64,000 nt of DNA, from positions 6,645,511 to 6,709,510 of the forward strand of contig CM076956.1 in NCBI GenBank assembly GCA_039566865.1, written 5' to 3'. Both the position numbers and the translations under genes were made by a program. This DNA is from Aurelia coerulea. Taxonomy: Eukaryota; Cnidaria; Scyphozoa; Semaeostomeae; Ulmaridae. How positions within the stretch are numbered: position 1 is the stretch's first letter; each line of letters begins with the position of its first letter. This document shows, piece after piece, positions 53,601 to 63,856 of the stretch. The notes under the pieces are model-generated. The model worked only from the letters and a program-made list of their open reading frames with translations. It had not been told where the DNA came from and made no database searches.

Positions 53601-56600
53601 TTGTTGTGATGGTGAGTTATACAGGTTGTGCTAACACCATTGATTGACCGTAATTATTGTTTGTCGTAGTTACTCCCAGAGATCATTGTCGGTAGTTGAT
53701 GTGCCAGTAACTAACACGAGTCATGGTAATCCTTGTTGATCGTAATTGGTATTTTTGTCTTGTTGGGGTAACTTAAGCCTGTCGTAGTAGCATAACCTTG
53801 TCGGGGTAACTTCAAATCATGGTTGTAACTTCAGCTGGTCGTGGCAATTTCAGCTGGTCGTGGTAACTTCAGCTGGTCGTGGCAACTTCAGCTGGTCGTC
53901 GTAACATGCGCAGTTGGAATGCGCAGATAAAAGAAGACAAAAGCAGATAAAATAAACCTTTTTTCTGGACGCAGGCCCGTAGGAAGCGAGAGGGGGGGGG
54001 GGGAGGTGGCTAAATAGTTTTGAAACAATGGTGCAAGGCTACACCATGCATAAACTAAATATATAGCTATCTCTATGGTTCACAAACAAAGCCCCAATCT
54101 GTGCTTGCCTCATCATGGCACTTTTCTACAATTTCTTGTGTCTTCTAATATGTGCAAACATAAATTGCGAAGTAGAATGAAGCAGCTGCTGTCCGAAGGG
54201 CCTAAGTGGCTTCAAACGAATCAAGACTCTTGGTTGTACTGCACGTATTTGTTTGTTTGTAAGAAAGAACACATAAGAAACTAAACTCTCAGATTTTAAC
54301 TCCAGTACTGGGAAAATAGAGCCTTGATAAAGTAACTACTTGTCACTTTTTTACTCTATTTTCACTTGTTTCTTTTATCATATTACTCGCGAAGTGCTTG
54401 CAGAGACGTAGGAAGCGGGGGTTACTGGGGGCACGTGCACCCCTAAAATTTTGCAATAAACAAAGAAGTAGCCTTTTTATTTCCAGGAAATGCCTTTGAA
54501 GTCTTCCTACATCCGCCCTGAGTGCTTGAGTAATGTCTAAACAAACATCGGAAAGGCTTCAAAACACTTCGTTTTGAAATGTTCAAAAGGGAGCAGGAAG
54601 TAAACGCGAAGACTGTTATGGAACCTTTAAGAAACTCGTAAGAAACTCCGAATACTCAAAATCTGATAACTTTAGTGTTTCTTATAAAAAATACGTGTAC
54701 AAGAAATTGGCGGAACAAAACAATTTGCAAAAACAATTTGTAGACATCGATAATGCCGTACAAGAAATACTTTGAAATATTGCAAAGGCGCATTCGGGGG
54801 CGCATTGAGGGATTTTATAAAATTGGGATCTGACAGTTGGGCCTACATGGGACAAAGGAGGGAAGAGTTGAAGGTTGGGCCTAGATCGTATTACTTCAAC
54901 GAAAGAAATTTTGATATCAACTATTTAACATTTTCAACTTTTACAAGTACGAATTCTATGAATTCACCATCTAAAAAATGCACAGAAGTTTTAAAACTCT
55001 TTGTGAAAAGTGTACTGTCAATTCATAACTAACGTTTAGAGTTAAAATAAATGATAAAATTTTGCCACATGTGGCAGGTCCACATGAAAAATGTTGATTG
55101 GGGCTTTGTTTGTGAACCATAGAGATAGCTATATATTTAGTTTATGCATGTTGTAGCCTAGCATCATTGTTTCAAAAATATTTAGCCACCCCCCCCCCCT
55201 CTCGCTTCCTACGGGCCTGCGTTCAGAAAAAAGGTTCATTTTATCTGCTTTTGTCTTCTTTTATCTGCACATTCCAACTGCGCATGTTACGACGACCAGC
55301 TGAAGTTGCCACGACCAGCTGAAGTTACCACGACCAGCTGAAATTGCCACGACCAGCTGAAGTTACAACCATGATTTGAAGTTACCCCGACAAGGTTATG
55401 CTACTACGACAGGCTTAAGTTACCCCAACAAGACAAAAATACCAATTACGATCAACAAGGACTACCATGACTCGTGTTAGTTACTGGCACATCAACTACC
55501 GACAATGATCTCTGGGAGTAACTACGACAAACAATAATTACGGTCAATCAATGGTGTTAGCACAACCTGTATAACTCACCATCACAACAACAAATAATTA
55601 CGACTTGTATGTGACACCACGGACACCTCAAATCACGATCCAAAGAGGACAAATTTTTTTCAATCAAAGAAAGGGAAATCGGGAAATCGAAATCTCTTAT
55701 CGTTGGTGCAGATCTCATCCCAGAGTAGAGATTCAAATGTCACTGCTGGCAAGAATTTGTCTTTGAATGTAAATATAGCGTGTCCTAAGCAACTGACTGT
55801 GAGTCATCAGTTGGGTTCCCAGGGACGTAGGAAGCATCTCAAATTTGAGGGGGCACGGCATTTTAAGGGCACATTTTTCATTAAGCAAAAGGGGCACTTC
55901 CTGAAAATAAAAAGGGCACTTCTTTGTTTATTGCAAAATCTGGGAGGCACGTGCCCCCAGTGCCCCCCCCCCCGGTTCCTACGTCTCTGTGGGTTCCTAT
56001 CTTTACGGTGTTAACACCAAAGGCAAAAGCAGAACTATGGCTTTCCCGCGATTTTGTAAAAACAATATCATTTCACACATCGCATGGATATTTATCTTGT
56101 TGCATTTCTTCCGTTGACCCTGCAAATCTTTTCCTTGCTGCTTCTAGGAATTATTGTCTGTTTTGAGACTGCAAAACAACTCCTGTCCTGTCGACCTATG
56201 TTACTTCCCCGCAGGGTGCCTACGTCATCTCATTGTGATGATGCACCCCAATACTTTGATCCCCACTTTGGACTCATAAAATTTTAATACCTCAAATTTC
56301 GTATTTTCCGCCCACGTTCTTGAAAGGCTTGGCCGGTATTTGACCAAACTTTCTCGTGCTTTGTTTTTCTTGGCATCAATGACGCAAGCAGCTGATTGTC
56401 TTATGATGAGATAATCGCCTGGACTACTGCTATTCACGTTGAGGCAATTTTAGCTCATTGATAAGATTTACGGATTTACCCTTGTGGATTTACCTCTGCT
56501 GAGAATACTTTCGATGGAATCAGGCCTGCTAAAAAAGAGCGAGTATTACCAGGCGGATTTTAGCTGAAAATCTGCTGTTTGCCGCCACCTTTTGCATAAT

Positions 56601-59600
56601 CTTTTATTTCATTGTGAACTGCCGCAAAGTTTCTCCGATTTTTGGCCGAAATTCACAAAGGCTTATTCCGCGAAATCTCCTGAAATATGAAATTTGCGAA
56701 AAGTTTATTCACGCGAAATGTCCTAAGATACAAAATCAAATATATACGTGCCTCTTATTTGACAACAACCCTTTCGAACAATGCCACTACAAGCATATTT
56801 CTGGAAGATTTTGAAGAGTTCTTGAAGAGTCAAGAAACGTTTGAGACATAATGAAATTTGACAAGAAACCTAATAGACGATTGCGCTAAAGATGGCGACG
56901 AGGAGTTTTTGACCAAGATGCATTGCGCTCTTTAATCGAATCGCTACAGGATAGTTAAGGATTCGTAATTAGAACGCAATGCATCTTGGTAAAAAATTCC
57001 ACGCTGCCATCTTTAGCGCAATCGTCTATTTCGGTCTATTTGCGAAAGTTTATTCCCGTAAAATTTCCCATTTTCAGGGCCGCCGAGAGCGAGGGCGGGC
57101 CCCGGGGCAACTAGTGGATGCGGGCCCCTTGCTTGGCACTGGCACCAAAAGCGTAGATTAATAGGTCCCTCTAAGGACCTCTAACGTTTGCGTTATGCTG
57201 TTGTTGTTATCACTCCTTTCTTAGCGGCAAGTCAACAGAGGGAGGGAGCGAAACAAGAGACTTTTGGAATGAGTCTACTACGAGTGCACAATTGGGAAAA
57301 TTTCGTGAATGCCAAAACGTGAAAATCGTGAATTTTTATGTCGGATTTTGTGACTGTGCAATGCAATATGTCTAACCCTCATCAATTTCTAGCTGCAAAA
57401 CGATCCATGGTAAGAACTAGGCATGTCAGAATGGAATTCTATTTTGGGAGGCTAGAACTTGATGCGAGCGCGGCGAGCAAAAATGGGGTCCGGGGGCTTG
57501 CCCCCGGGAAAATTTTTCATGACCACGCCCTTTAGATCGCTGGAAAATGCATAATTTTTGTAAAATCTGCCATTTAAAGAGGCAAAGGATCGTGACTGAT
57601 GGAGGTTTTTCCGGGAAATTTTTATAATAGGACCTCAATCAATTTCACGAGGATATACCGGGTGCGCCAAAATAAACTATGAACGTTTGACAGGCCAGAA
57701 CAAATCGTACACTGGACCGATTTTGCAGATTTATGACTAAATCATTTGCAGAAAGCCTGAATTAGATACTGGGATTTTTTGCAAATTTTTCATTTTCAGC
57801 TTTTAGAGCTAGAAGCGAGTTTCCTAAAATGTTAATTTTCGAAAACACTGAAAAACGATCCAAAATCATCGATCAAGTTTTCTAAAGAATCGACATGAAT
57901 GGTCAAAGAGAGAACTTGTTCGTGGTGATTTGCGATTTGGAAATCGAAAAATTGTAATTTGCTGTACGAGAGTTCGTGCTAAACCCCCAAATGCCCCTGA
58001 AAACGTTTTCTCTTTATTCATTCATGTTGAATCTTTTAAAATTTGATCAACGTTTTTTGATCGTTTTCAATGTTCTCGAGAACGAACATTTTAAGAAACT
58101 TGGTTCTTGCTCTAAAAACTGGAAACGAAAAAATTTGCAAAAAGTCCAGGCTTTCTGCTAAAGATTAAGTCATAAATCTTCAAAGTCGGTTCAGTGTACG
58201 ATTTATTGTGGCCTGCCAAACGTGCATAGCTTATTTTGGCGCACCCGGTAGAATATTTTTGAATTGCATAATATCAAAAATGGCAGATCTTCCGACGGGC
58301 CTGAAAAAAGTGGATAGAAAAGTAATAAACTTTCTGACAGAGTCTATTTATTCGAAAACATCAGTAATGGCATGAGAAATATTTTCAGTAGCTTTTGATA
58401 GCAGCGAGGAGATGTAGACTCCCGTTCGATTTCTATGCATTTTTGTTGTTGTTTACATTCGGCCAGAGAAACTTACAACACAACGCAAAGTTTATTGCAA
58501 TTGAAATGAACTGAGGCCCGTGATATCATTTGAACTTGGAAGTGCAATGGACAAGAAGAAAATTTGATTTTGCCGGGGCCCCTTGCGGGGCCCAGCTAGA
58601 TGATATCATTACAACATACAATGGAAAAACAAAGCTTCATTTTCACGGGCCCCTGGCGGGGCCCGGGCCCCGGGGCAGTTGCCCCGGCTACCCCCCCCTC
58701 TCGGCGGTCCTGCCCATTTTGATCGTTTAGTGAAAGTTAATTCCAAAAATTTCGCGTTCTTTTCGAACTCGCGAAAGTTTCTTCCCGCGAAAGTTTCTTC
58801 ACGTAAGTTTTGGGGCAGCTAACAATCGAAGATGAACTTGAAGTATCTTCAATCCTCTTGATTGAATTTCAATCTCTCAAACCGCGTACAGGCAATTTTG
58901 CTTTCAAACGGTTTGTCGAACCTTTCCAATGAGGAACTAGTTTCAATAATTTTGTATGGTGATATAAGGTTACCTTTTGAGTCAAATAAAACAATCATCA
59001 AAGCAACACTAGAGTTCATTGAATCATCAAAGAGATTTTCTTAAATCATTTCAGTGAAATTTTCGTCTCCTCCCCCCACATTTGTATCATTTTATTTCTT
59101 TTCGTAGCTTTACTTTTAGACCAGGCGGAGAATGGGGGTAGGGTCCCCCTGCGGGGAAGTAATTCAAATCAGGTGGTTTTGGGTAATTTTGGGGTGCTGA
59201 TTACGAAAATCGATGTTATACGGGCAAATTCGGTGGCTTTCGGCCTCTGTCTCATGTCAAAGTCTCGTTCTCAGGTAAAATAGGCCCAAATACCTTGCAG
59301 TGTCCATCCTCTGGGGAAGTAAGTCAAATTAAGTAGTTATGGGTAATTTTGGGGTGCTGATTACGAAAATCGATGTTATACGGGCAAATTCGGTGGATTT
59401 CGGCCTCTATCTCATGTCAAAGTCTCGTTTTCAGGTAAAATAGACGCAAATGCCTTGCAGGGTCCATCCTCCGGGGAAGTAAGTCAAAGTAAGTAGTTTT
59501 GGGTAATTTTGGGTTACTGATTCCAAAAATCAAGGTCCTAAGGGCGTATCAGGGAATGTTTGGTCTCTATTCCATGTCAAAATCTCGTTTTCAAGCTGAA

Positions 59601-62600
59601 ACGACCAAAAATGCCTCAATAAAACTCCTCCCCATAAGGGAAATTTGTCAAATTTGGTATACTTGGGTAATTCTGGTGTGCTGATTCCAAAAACCTATAT
59701 CATACAGGCATATTAGGCGTCGTTTCTCATTTGACTCTACTTCATATCAAAGTCTCGTTTTCAAGCAAATGATACTTGTCCATTTGCCTCTATGAAACTC
59801 AATATAATCTATGTACAGAAAATATTCTCCCCTTTGAATATGTAAACGATCAAACATCGTAAAGATCTATTAACTCTTCATCAAAGTCGTTGTCACTGTA
59901 ATCGCCTTCCATTGGATCGGCCCCGTCATCCTCATTCAGTGGTCAATAGCAGTTCTGCGATATCATCCAGGTAGCAAACATCACCCCAAACAACTGATCC
60001 TCTTTCATCTCATCGATATTATTTGCTGGATCGTCCAGATCCATCATTAAGCAGCCAGCTTGCCTAAAAATATATGCCACATAATTTGATCGCTGGATGT
60101 GAAGCCTCAAATTTGACTCGCAGCAAGCTTAAATCGGTTATTCTCTTTTCATTTTCGAACTTCTGCAAGAGCATTTTCTTCCTCACTTCGTCACGCAATT
60201 GAATCCTTTCGTTTCCATATATGGAGCATACGAACTTTCCAAGCCTGTCTCAACTTCTTCAGGTACATGAAGACTGGTCCCCAAATCTGCAAATAGATTT
60301 ACATATTCTGTCTTTTTAACCATTCAAGCTACTTTCCCCTTTGTAAAGAAGCTAGAAACATAACCATTTTCAGAAAAAGCAGGACGACCAACGAGCGCTT
60401 TTCGATCTCCATGTTTGAAGATCTTGCATCTATCATTTTAGTATTGAGACCTGTTCCGTTGTCAATCAATACTTGGGCTCCTGGCAAATGATGGGCAACG
60501 AAGAGGGCTACGATATCGATGTCCCCAGAAGGTGCTCTGACCATCATGGAATCCCAAGTTGCTACATTTGCTGCCTGAACTAAAGCGATCAGATATGATA
60601 TGAAGATTCCTTACCATTTCACAAGTTTCCTTCAGAATGGAGACAATAAGGCAATGTTATTCAATTTAATCCAAAGAGCGATAGAAGAAGATAAAAGCAA
60701 ACTACGAGGAAAGACCAGCTTCTTCTCTGACGAATACCACTGCACTAAAGTGCTGGAAGACGAAGTTGTCGTCGAAGAAAGATCAGAAAGCAACCACGAA
60801 GAAGCTGATACAAAGCTTATCGCTTTAGTTCAGGCAGCAAATGTAGCAACTGGGGATTCCGTGATGGTCAGAGCACCTTCTGGGGACATCGATATCGTAG
60901 CCCTCTTCGTTGCCCATCATTTTCCAGGAGTTCAAATATTGATTGACCAACCGAACAGGTCTCAATACTAAAATGATAGATGCAAGATCTTCAAACATGG
61001 AGATCGAAAAGCGCTCGTTGGTCGTCCTGCTTTTTCTGAAAATGGTTATGTTTCTAGCTTCTTTACAAAGGGGAAAGTAGCTTGAATGGTTAAAAAGACA
61101 GAATATGTAAATCTATTTGCAGATTTGGGGACCAGTCTTCATGTACCTGAAGAAGTTGAGACAGGCTTGGAAAGTTCGTATGCACCATATATGGAAACGA
61201 AAGGATTCAATTGCGTGACGAAGTGAGGAAGAAAATGCTCTTGCAGAAGTTCGAAAATGAAAAGAGAATAACCGATTTAAGCTTGCTGCGAGTCAAATTT
61301 GAGGCTTCACATCCAGTGATCAAATTATGTGGCATCTATTTTTAGGCAAGCTGGCTGCTTAATGATGGATCTGGACGATCCAGCAAATCATATCGATGAG
61401 ATGAAAGAGGATCAGTTGTTTGGAGTGATGTTTGCTACCTGGATGATATCGCAGAACTGCTATTGACCACTGAATGAGGATGACGGGGCCGATCCAATGG
61501 AAGGCGATTACAGTGACAACGACTTTGATGAAGAGTTAATAGATCTTTACGATGTTTGATCGTTTACATATTCAAAGGGGAGAATATTTTCTGTACATAG
61601 ATTATATTGAGTTTCATAGAGGCAAATGGACAAGTATCATTTGCTTGAAAACGAGACTGTGATATGAAGTAAAGTCAAATGAGAAACGACGCCTAATATG
61701 CCTGTATGATATAGGTTTTTGGAATCAGCACACCAGAATTACCCAAGTCTACCAAATTTGACAAATTTCCCTTATGGGGAGGAGTTCTATTGAGGCATTT
61801 TTGGTCGTTTCAGCTTGAAAACGAGATTTTGACATGGAATAGAGACCAAACATTCCCTGATACGCCCTTAGGACCTTGATTTTTGGAATCAGTACCTCAA
61901 AATTACCCAAAACTACTTACTTTGACTTACTTCCCCGGAGGATGGACCCTGCAAGGCATTTGCGTCTATTTTACCTGAAAACGAGACTTTGACATGAGAT
62001 AGAGGCCGAAATCCACCGAATTTGCCCGTATAACATCGATTTTCGTAATCAGCACCCCAAAATTACCCATAACTACTTAATTTGACTTACTTCCCCAGAG
62101 GATGGACACTGCAAGGTATTTGGGCCTATTTTACCTGAGAACGAGACTTTGACATGAGACAGAGGCCGAAAGCCACCGAATTTGCCCGTATAACATCGAT
62201 TTTCGTAATCAACACCCCAAAATTACCCAAAACCACCTGATTTGAATTACTTCCCCGGAGGGGGACCCTATCCCCATTCTCCGCCTGGTCTATTTATGCT
62301 GTAGTTTAGTTAATTATTTTCATGTAAATGCTTTATGTTACTTGTTAAAGCCACGGGGTTGCAATTTATTCTCATTCTCCCTGTGGTATCGTCCTGTAAC
62401 CATGTTCTGTTAGTGTAAAATTTTAGATTGATATGAAAAAAAATCCTTTTGATTAAATCGTTTGTTTCTATCCGCCAGAGTTCAGTGATGAAGATGGCGA
62501 CAAATCATTAGATAGAGAGTGTGCTAGCAATACAGAATACAACGTTCGAGCAGACAAAAAAGGTGAAGCTCCAGAAACTGAAGGTTTGTTTTCATTTAAT

Positions 62601-63856
62601 TTTGTTGGAAACTTTAAACATTCGGCATTTTGAGTCAATAGGCTCAAAGTAAAAGCAGTCGTTTCTTGAGAAAATGGTGTGATTCGAGAGTCTTTTTCAT
62701 GTGCGCGAACGTTTCGTCCAGCAGGACTCCAGGAGGGAGCAACAGGCTTATATAGTTTTCACAATTCTGCAATATTCCATTGGGGAGAAAGGTTATGAAG
62801 TTTGTCTAGAAAGACAGAGATTTTCACGTCAACTCCTATTTGCCCCCATCATGGAAATCCTAATGTTATGGCTATTTGACGCATGACACTGACTGCGCAT
62901 GAGCTATACAAACATAGAGAGATGGGGATGGAGGCAACAGGTATCCCCAGGAACCCTTTTAGATGTTTCTTCTGGCCTATATACACCCTTATTTATTACC
63001 CTTTTTTATCTTTTATAAATCTAGATTTTTGGCTGTGGCACCTAGACTGATGATATGGTCGTAGTTATCGCTATTGAAATACTGCCGGACGCTCCTAACT
63101 ACGACTCATAACCAAACGCCATTATTTTGAAATGACTACGACTGCCTCGTTTCGGTAAGGGCCTAGGCAGAAAAGCACAAACATTTGTAGTTTTCAAATG
63201 AAACACATTGATTTGAAAACTTCACAATAAATCAGTTAATGCTTAGCGAAAGCAGCAAAATAGTACGTACGTACAAAATTTGATATTGTCGCCAACTGTT
63301 TTCATGGTATTCTTGTTCATAAGACTTTGTTCAGTCCGGCCAAGCTCCTTGAAACTCTGCTTTGAGCTTCGAGTTTCCGTTGGTCAACATCAATCAATCG
63401 AATTTGCAGAGATTCTAATGGCGTTGTATTTGGTTGTATACTTTGTACATGACTGTGTATAGCAGCCTCGTTCCCAAGGGCGTTCAAAAGTGAAAAAAGT
63501 CAGTCCAAAAATATTGCCGTAATATTATGAGTCCCAGTAAGAGCGGTCTCGGTCTGGCGCAATAGTCTCGTTTTGGATAGCGATTACTGGGACTCATCGT
63601 AATCAGTCTATGTGGCACCCATGGTAGCATCCTTATATACAACCCACTACCCTCTTTATATCCTGTATACACCCAACTTGAGCTGATCCGCCCTGAGAGA
63701 GGCAAGTAGGGATGATACCACGTGACGCCTCGCACAAGAAATGAATGAAGTTATAGATACTTATTTTTTGGGTTTGGAATTGAATTTTCGTACCAGGCCT
63801 AATCGCTGAATCATCAGTGAGACACTTGCAAAAAGAGGGAGTTTGGACTTCTTCGG
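50621..63856 (+). CDS. hypothetical protein, 5' part of gene (exons 1-5 recognised)
   Basis: Exons 50621-50723, 51182-51286, 52460-52675, 62479-62583 and 63797-63856, all leaving phase 1; the gene runs past the window. Acceptor GTTTTTAG directly precedes the ATG, so a non-coding first exon is likely. The protein starts MPENDQQSGPNVVVLPIGRS, then PGTPTDEKVPKQR, IIVSGQNKYFVSSSKNG, LSLKPGQTVAPFLVTTASGA, IVVINASDSPNGLKVKESP, DGVLVRNKDVFLPQIADDNS, then the acidic EFSDEDGDKSLDREC and LIAESSVRHLQKEGVWTSSG. There is no membrane segment, signal peptide or recognised domain. Polar, Ser/Thr/Pro-rich composition with acidic blocks would fit a nuclear or regulatory protein, but I do not assign a function. 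The 9.8-kb intron 3 is mostly transposons. Uniform phase-1 exons allow cassette skipping. Confidence 0.6.
51508..51830. mobile_element. MITE with TACACCCCCGTCTAAG ends
   Basis: Left TACACCCCCGTCTAAGTGCC; right GGCACTTAGACGGGGGTGTA. ACCCCGGTGA motifs recur in both orientations at 51539, 51657 and 51782. In intron 2 of the last gene. Confidence 0.8.
51912..52278. mobile_element. foldback MITE with CAAGGGCGCCTACC ends
   Basis: CAAGGGCGCCTACCTTGTA is mirrored by TACAAGGTAGGCGCCCTTG. Further inward, AATTGGTGTCCTGTAACCCA pairs with TGGGTAACAGGACACCAATT. Flanks ATTCCAT/ATTCCAC suggest a 7-bp duplication with one change. Confidence 0.75.
52772..52875. repeat. hairpin repeat GTGCAGCCTCTACTGTC
   Basis: GAGTGCAGCCTCTACTGTCA pairs with TGACAGTAGAGGCTGCAC-like sequence; the inner TCTTCC/GGAAGA segments also pair. 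Small MITE-like hairpin at the start of intron 3. Confidence 0.6.
53551..55640. mobile_element. 2.1-kb foldback element with GGTCGT tandem array
   Basis: GATCGTGATTTTAGGTGTCC, GTGGTGTCACATACAAGTCG opens the left arm; the mirrored sequence ends at 55640. The arms run about 550 bp each (to 54100 and from 55096, meeting at GGTTCACAAACAAAGCCCC and its inverse). Each arm contains 4-5 tandem units of TAACTTCAGCTGGTCGTGG (53822-53908 and 55283-55368). The loop of about 995 bp holds a diverged ATAAGAAAC element and a hAT miniature. No gene recognised. Confidence 0.85.
54401..54520. mobile_element. hAT miniature 'CAGAGACGTAGGAA', copy 2
   Basis: 120 bp, ends CAGAGACGTAGGAAGC and CTTCCTACATCCGCCCTG. 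Perfect 8-bp flanks AGTGCTTG (54393-54400 and 54521-54528). Inserted in the loop of the 2.1-kb foldback. Confidence 0.9.
55820..55989. mobile_element. hAT miniature 'CAGRGACGTAGGAA', copy 3
   Basis: 170 bp, ends CAGGGACGTAGGAAGC and GGTTCCTACGTCTCTG. Perfect 8-bp flanks TGGGTTCC (55812-55819 and 55990-55997). Opposite orientation to copies 1 and 2, judged by the interior. Confidence 0.9.
56872..57030. mobile_element. foldback MITE with AATAGACGATTGCGC ends
   Basis: AATAGACGATTGCGCTAAAG, ATGGC is mirrored by GCCATCTTTAGCGCAATCGT, CTATT. Inner segments AAGATGCATTGCG and CGCAATGCATCTT also pair. 159 bp, almost a perfect hairpin. Confidence 0.8.
57075..58712. mobile_element. hAT-type element with CAGGGCCGCCGAGAG ends
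   Basis: Ends CAGGGCCGCCGAGAGC and CTCTCGGCGGTCCTG; 8-bp flanks CCCATTTT (57067-57074 and 58713-58720) are identical. The subterminal GGGCCCCGGGGCA occurs at both ends. It is interrupted by the MITE at 57656-58250. No transposase frame survives. Confidence 0.85.
57656..58250. mobile_element. TA-type MITE with TACCGGGTGCGCC ends (nested)
   Basis: Left TACCGGGTGCGCCAAAATAA; right TTATTTTGGCGCACCCGGTA. The arms continue (AAATCGTACACTGGACCGAT against TCGGTTCAGTGTACGATTTA, and AACATTTT pairs). 595 bp, inside the hAT element at 57075-58712, hence younger than it. Confidence 0.85.
58721..59116. other. intron 3 sequence between two transposons
   Basis: CGCGAAAGTTTCTTC is repeated at about 58768-58805, and related GCGAAA/TTTATTCCCG words occur at 56640-57060, suggesting this flanked the hAT insertion. 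No coding content recognised. Confidence 0.4.
59154..59800. repeat. four tandem 160-bp units in the left palindrome arm
   Basis: Units begin at GGGAA(G/A)T near 59156, 59316, 59476 and 59637, and share TTGGGTAATTTTGGGGTGCT, GATTACGAAAATCGATGTTA and CATGTCAAAGTCTCGTT. The first three are closest to each other; the fourth is most diverged. The mirrored array is at about 61620-62255. Confidence 0.8.
60329..60588 (-). pseudogene. HEEADT-family protein fragment, left arm copy
   Basis: Minus-strand mirror of the gene piece at 60819 onward. The frame from 60547 reads MMVRAPSGDIDIVALFVAHH, LPGAQVLIDNGTGLNTKMID, ARSSNMEIEKRSLVV. It keeps the frame further than the right-arm copy, which shifts after ILID. 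It lacks the N-terminal part, which exists only in the loop. Confidence 0.6.
60600..60971 (+). pseudogene. partial HEEADT-signature (PIN/XPG-like?) protein
   Basis: 123-codon frame spanning loop and right arm: NGDNKAMLFNLIQRAIEEDK, VVEERSESNHEEADTKLIAL, VMVRAPSGDIDIVALFVAHH, then stop after a frameshift near 60950. The sequence 'N-H-E-E-A-D-T' followed about 25 residues later by a 'D-x-D' is the signature of a large, poorly described family in cnidarian and other animal genomes, often noted with transposons and possibly PIN/XPG-like; I recall this from the family pattern only. Remnants continue (FTKGKVA, YVNLFADLGTSLHVPEEVET) to about 61180. It is not functional as it stands. Confidence 0.55.
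62584..63796. other. intron 4 of the last gene
   Basis: A partial inverted repeat at about 63517-63600 (ATTATGAGTCCCAGTAA against TTACTGGGACTCATCGTAAT) is the only structure noted. No other exon recognised. Confidence 0.45.

Larger units (their letters stand above)
59117..62292. mobile_element. 3.2-kb near-perfect palindromic element
   Basis: Starts TAGACCAGGCGGAGAATGGG, ends CCCATTCTCCGCCTGGTCTA. The arms (59117-60588 and 60819-62292, about 1.47 kb each) are inverted copies differing by scattered substitutions and small indels, around a 230-bp loop. From outside inward each arm has four 160-bp tandem units, a spacer, and the 3' part of a gene with the HEEADT signature, which reads outward from the loop on each arm. 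There is no transposase and no target duplication I can define. It lies in intron 3 of the last host gene. Confidence 0.85.

Noticed and set aside
53820..53910. Tandem CAGCTGGTCGTGG units considered as a CRISPR-like or regulatory array
   Set aside because: The units are contiguous without spacers and are mirrored in the other foldback arm, so they are part of the transposon.
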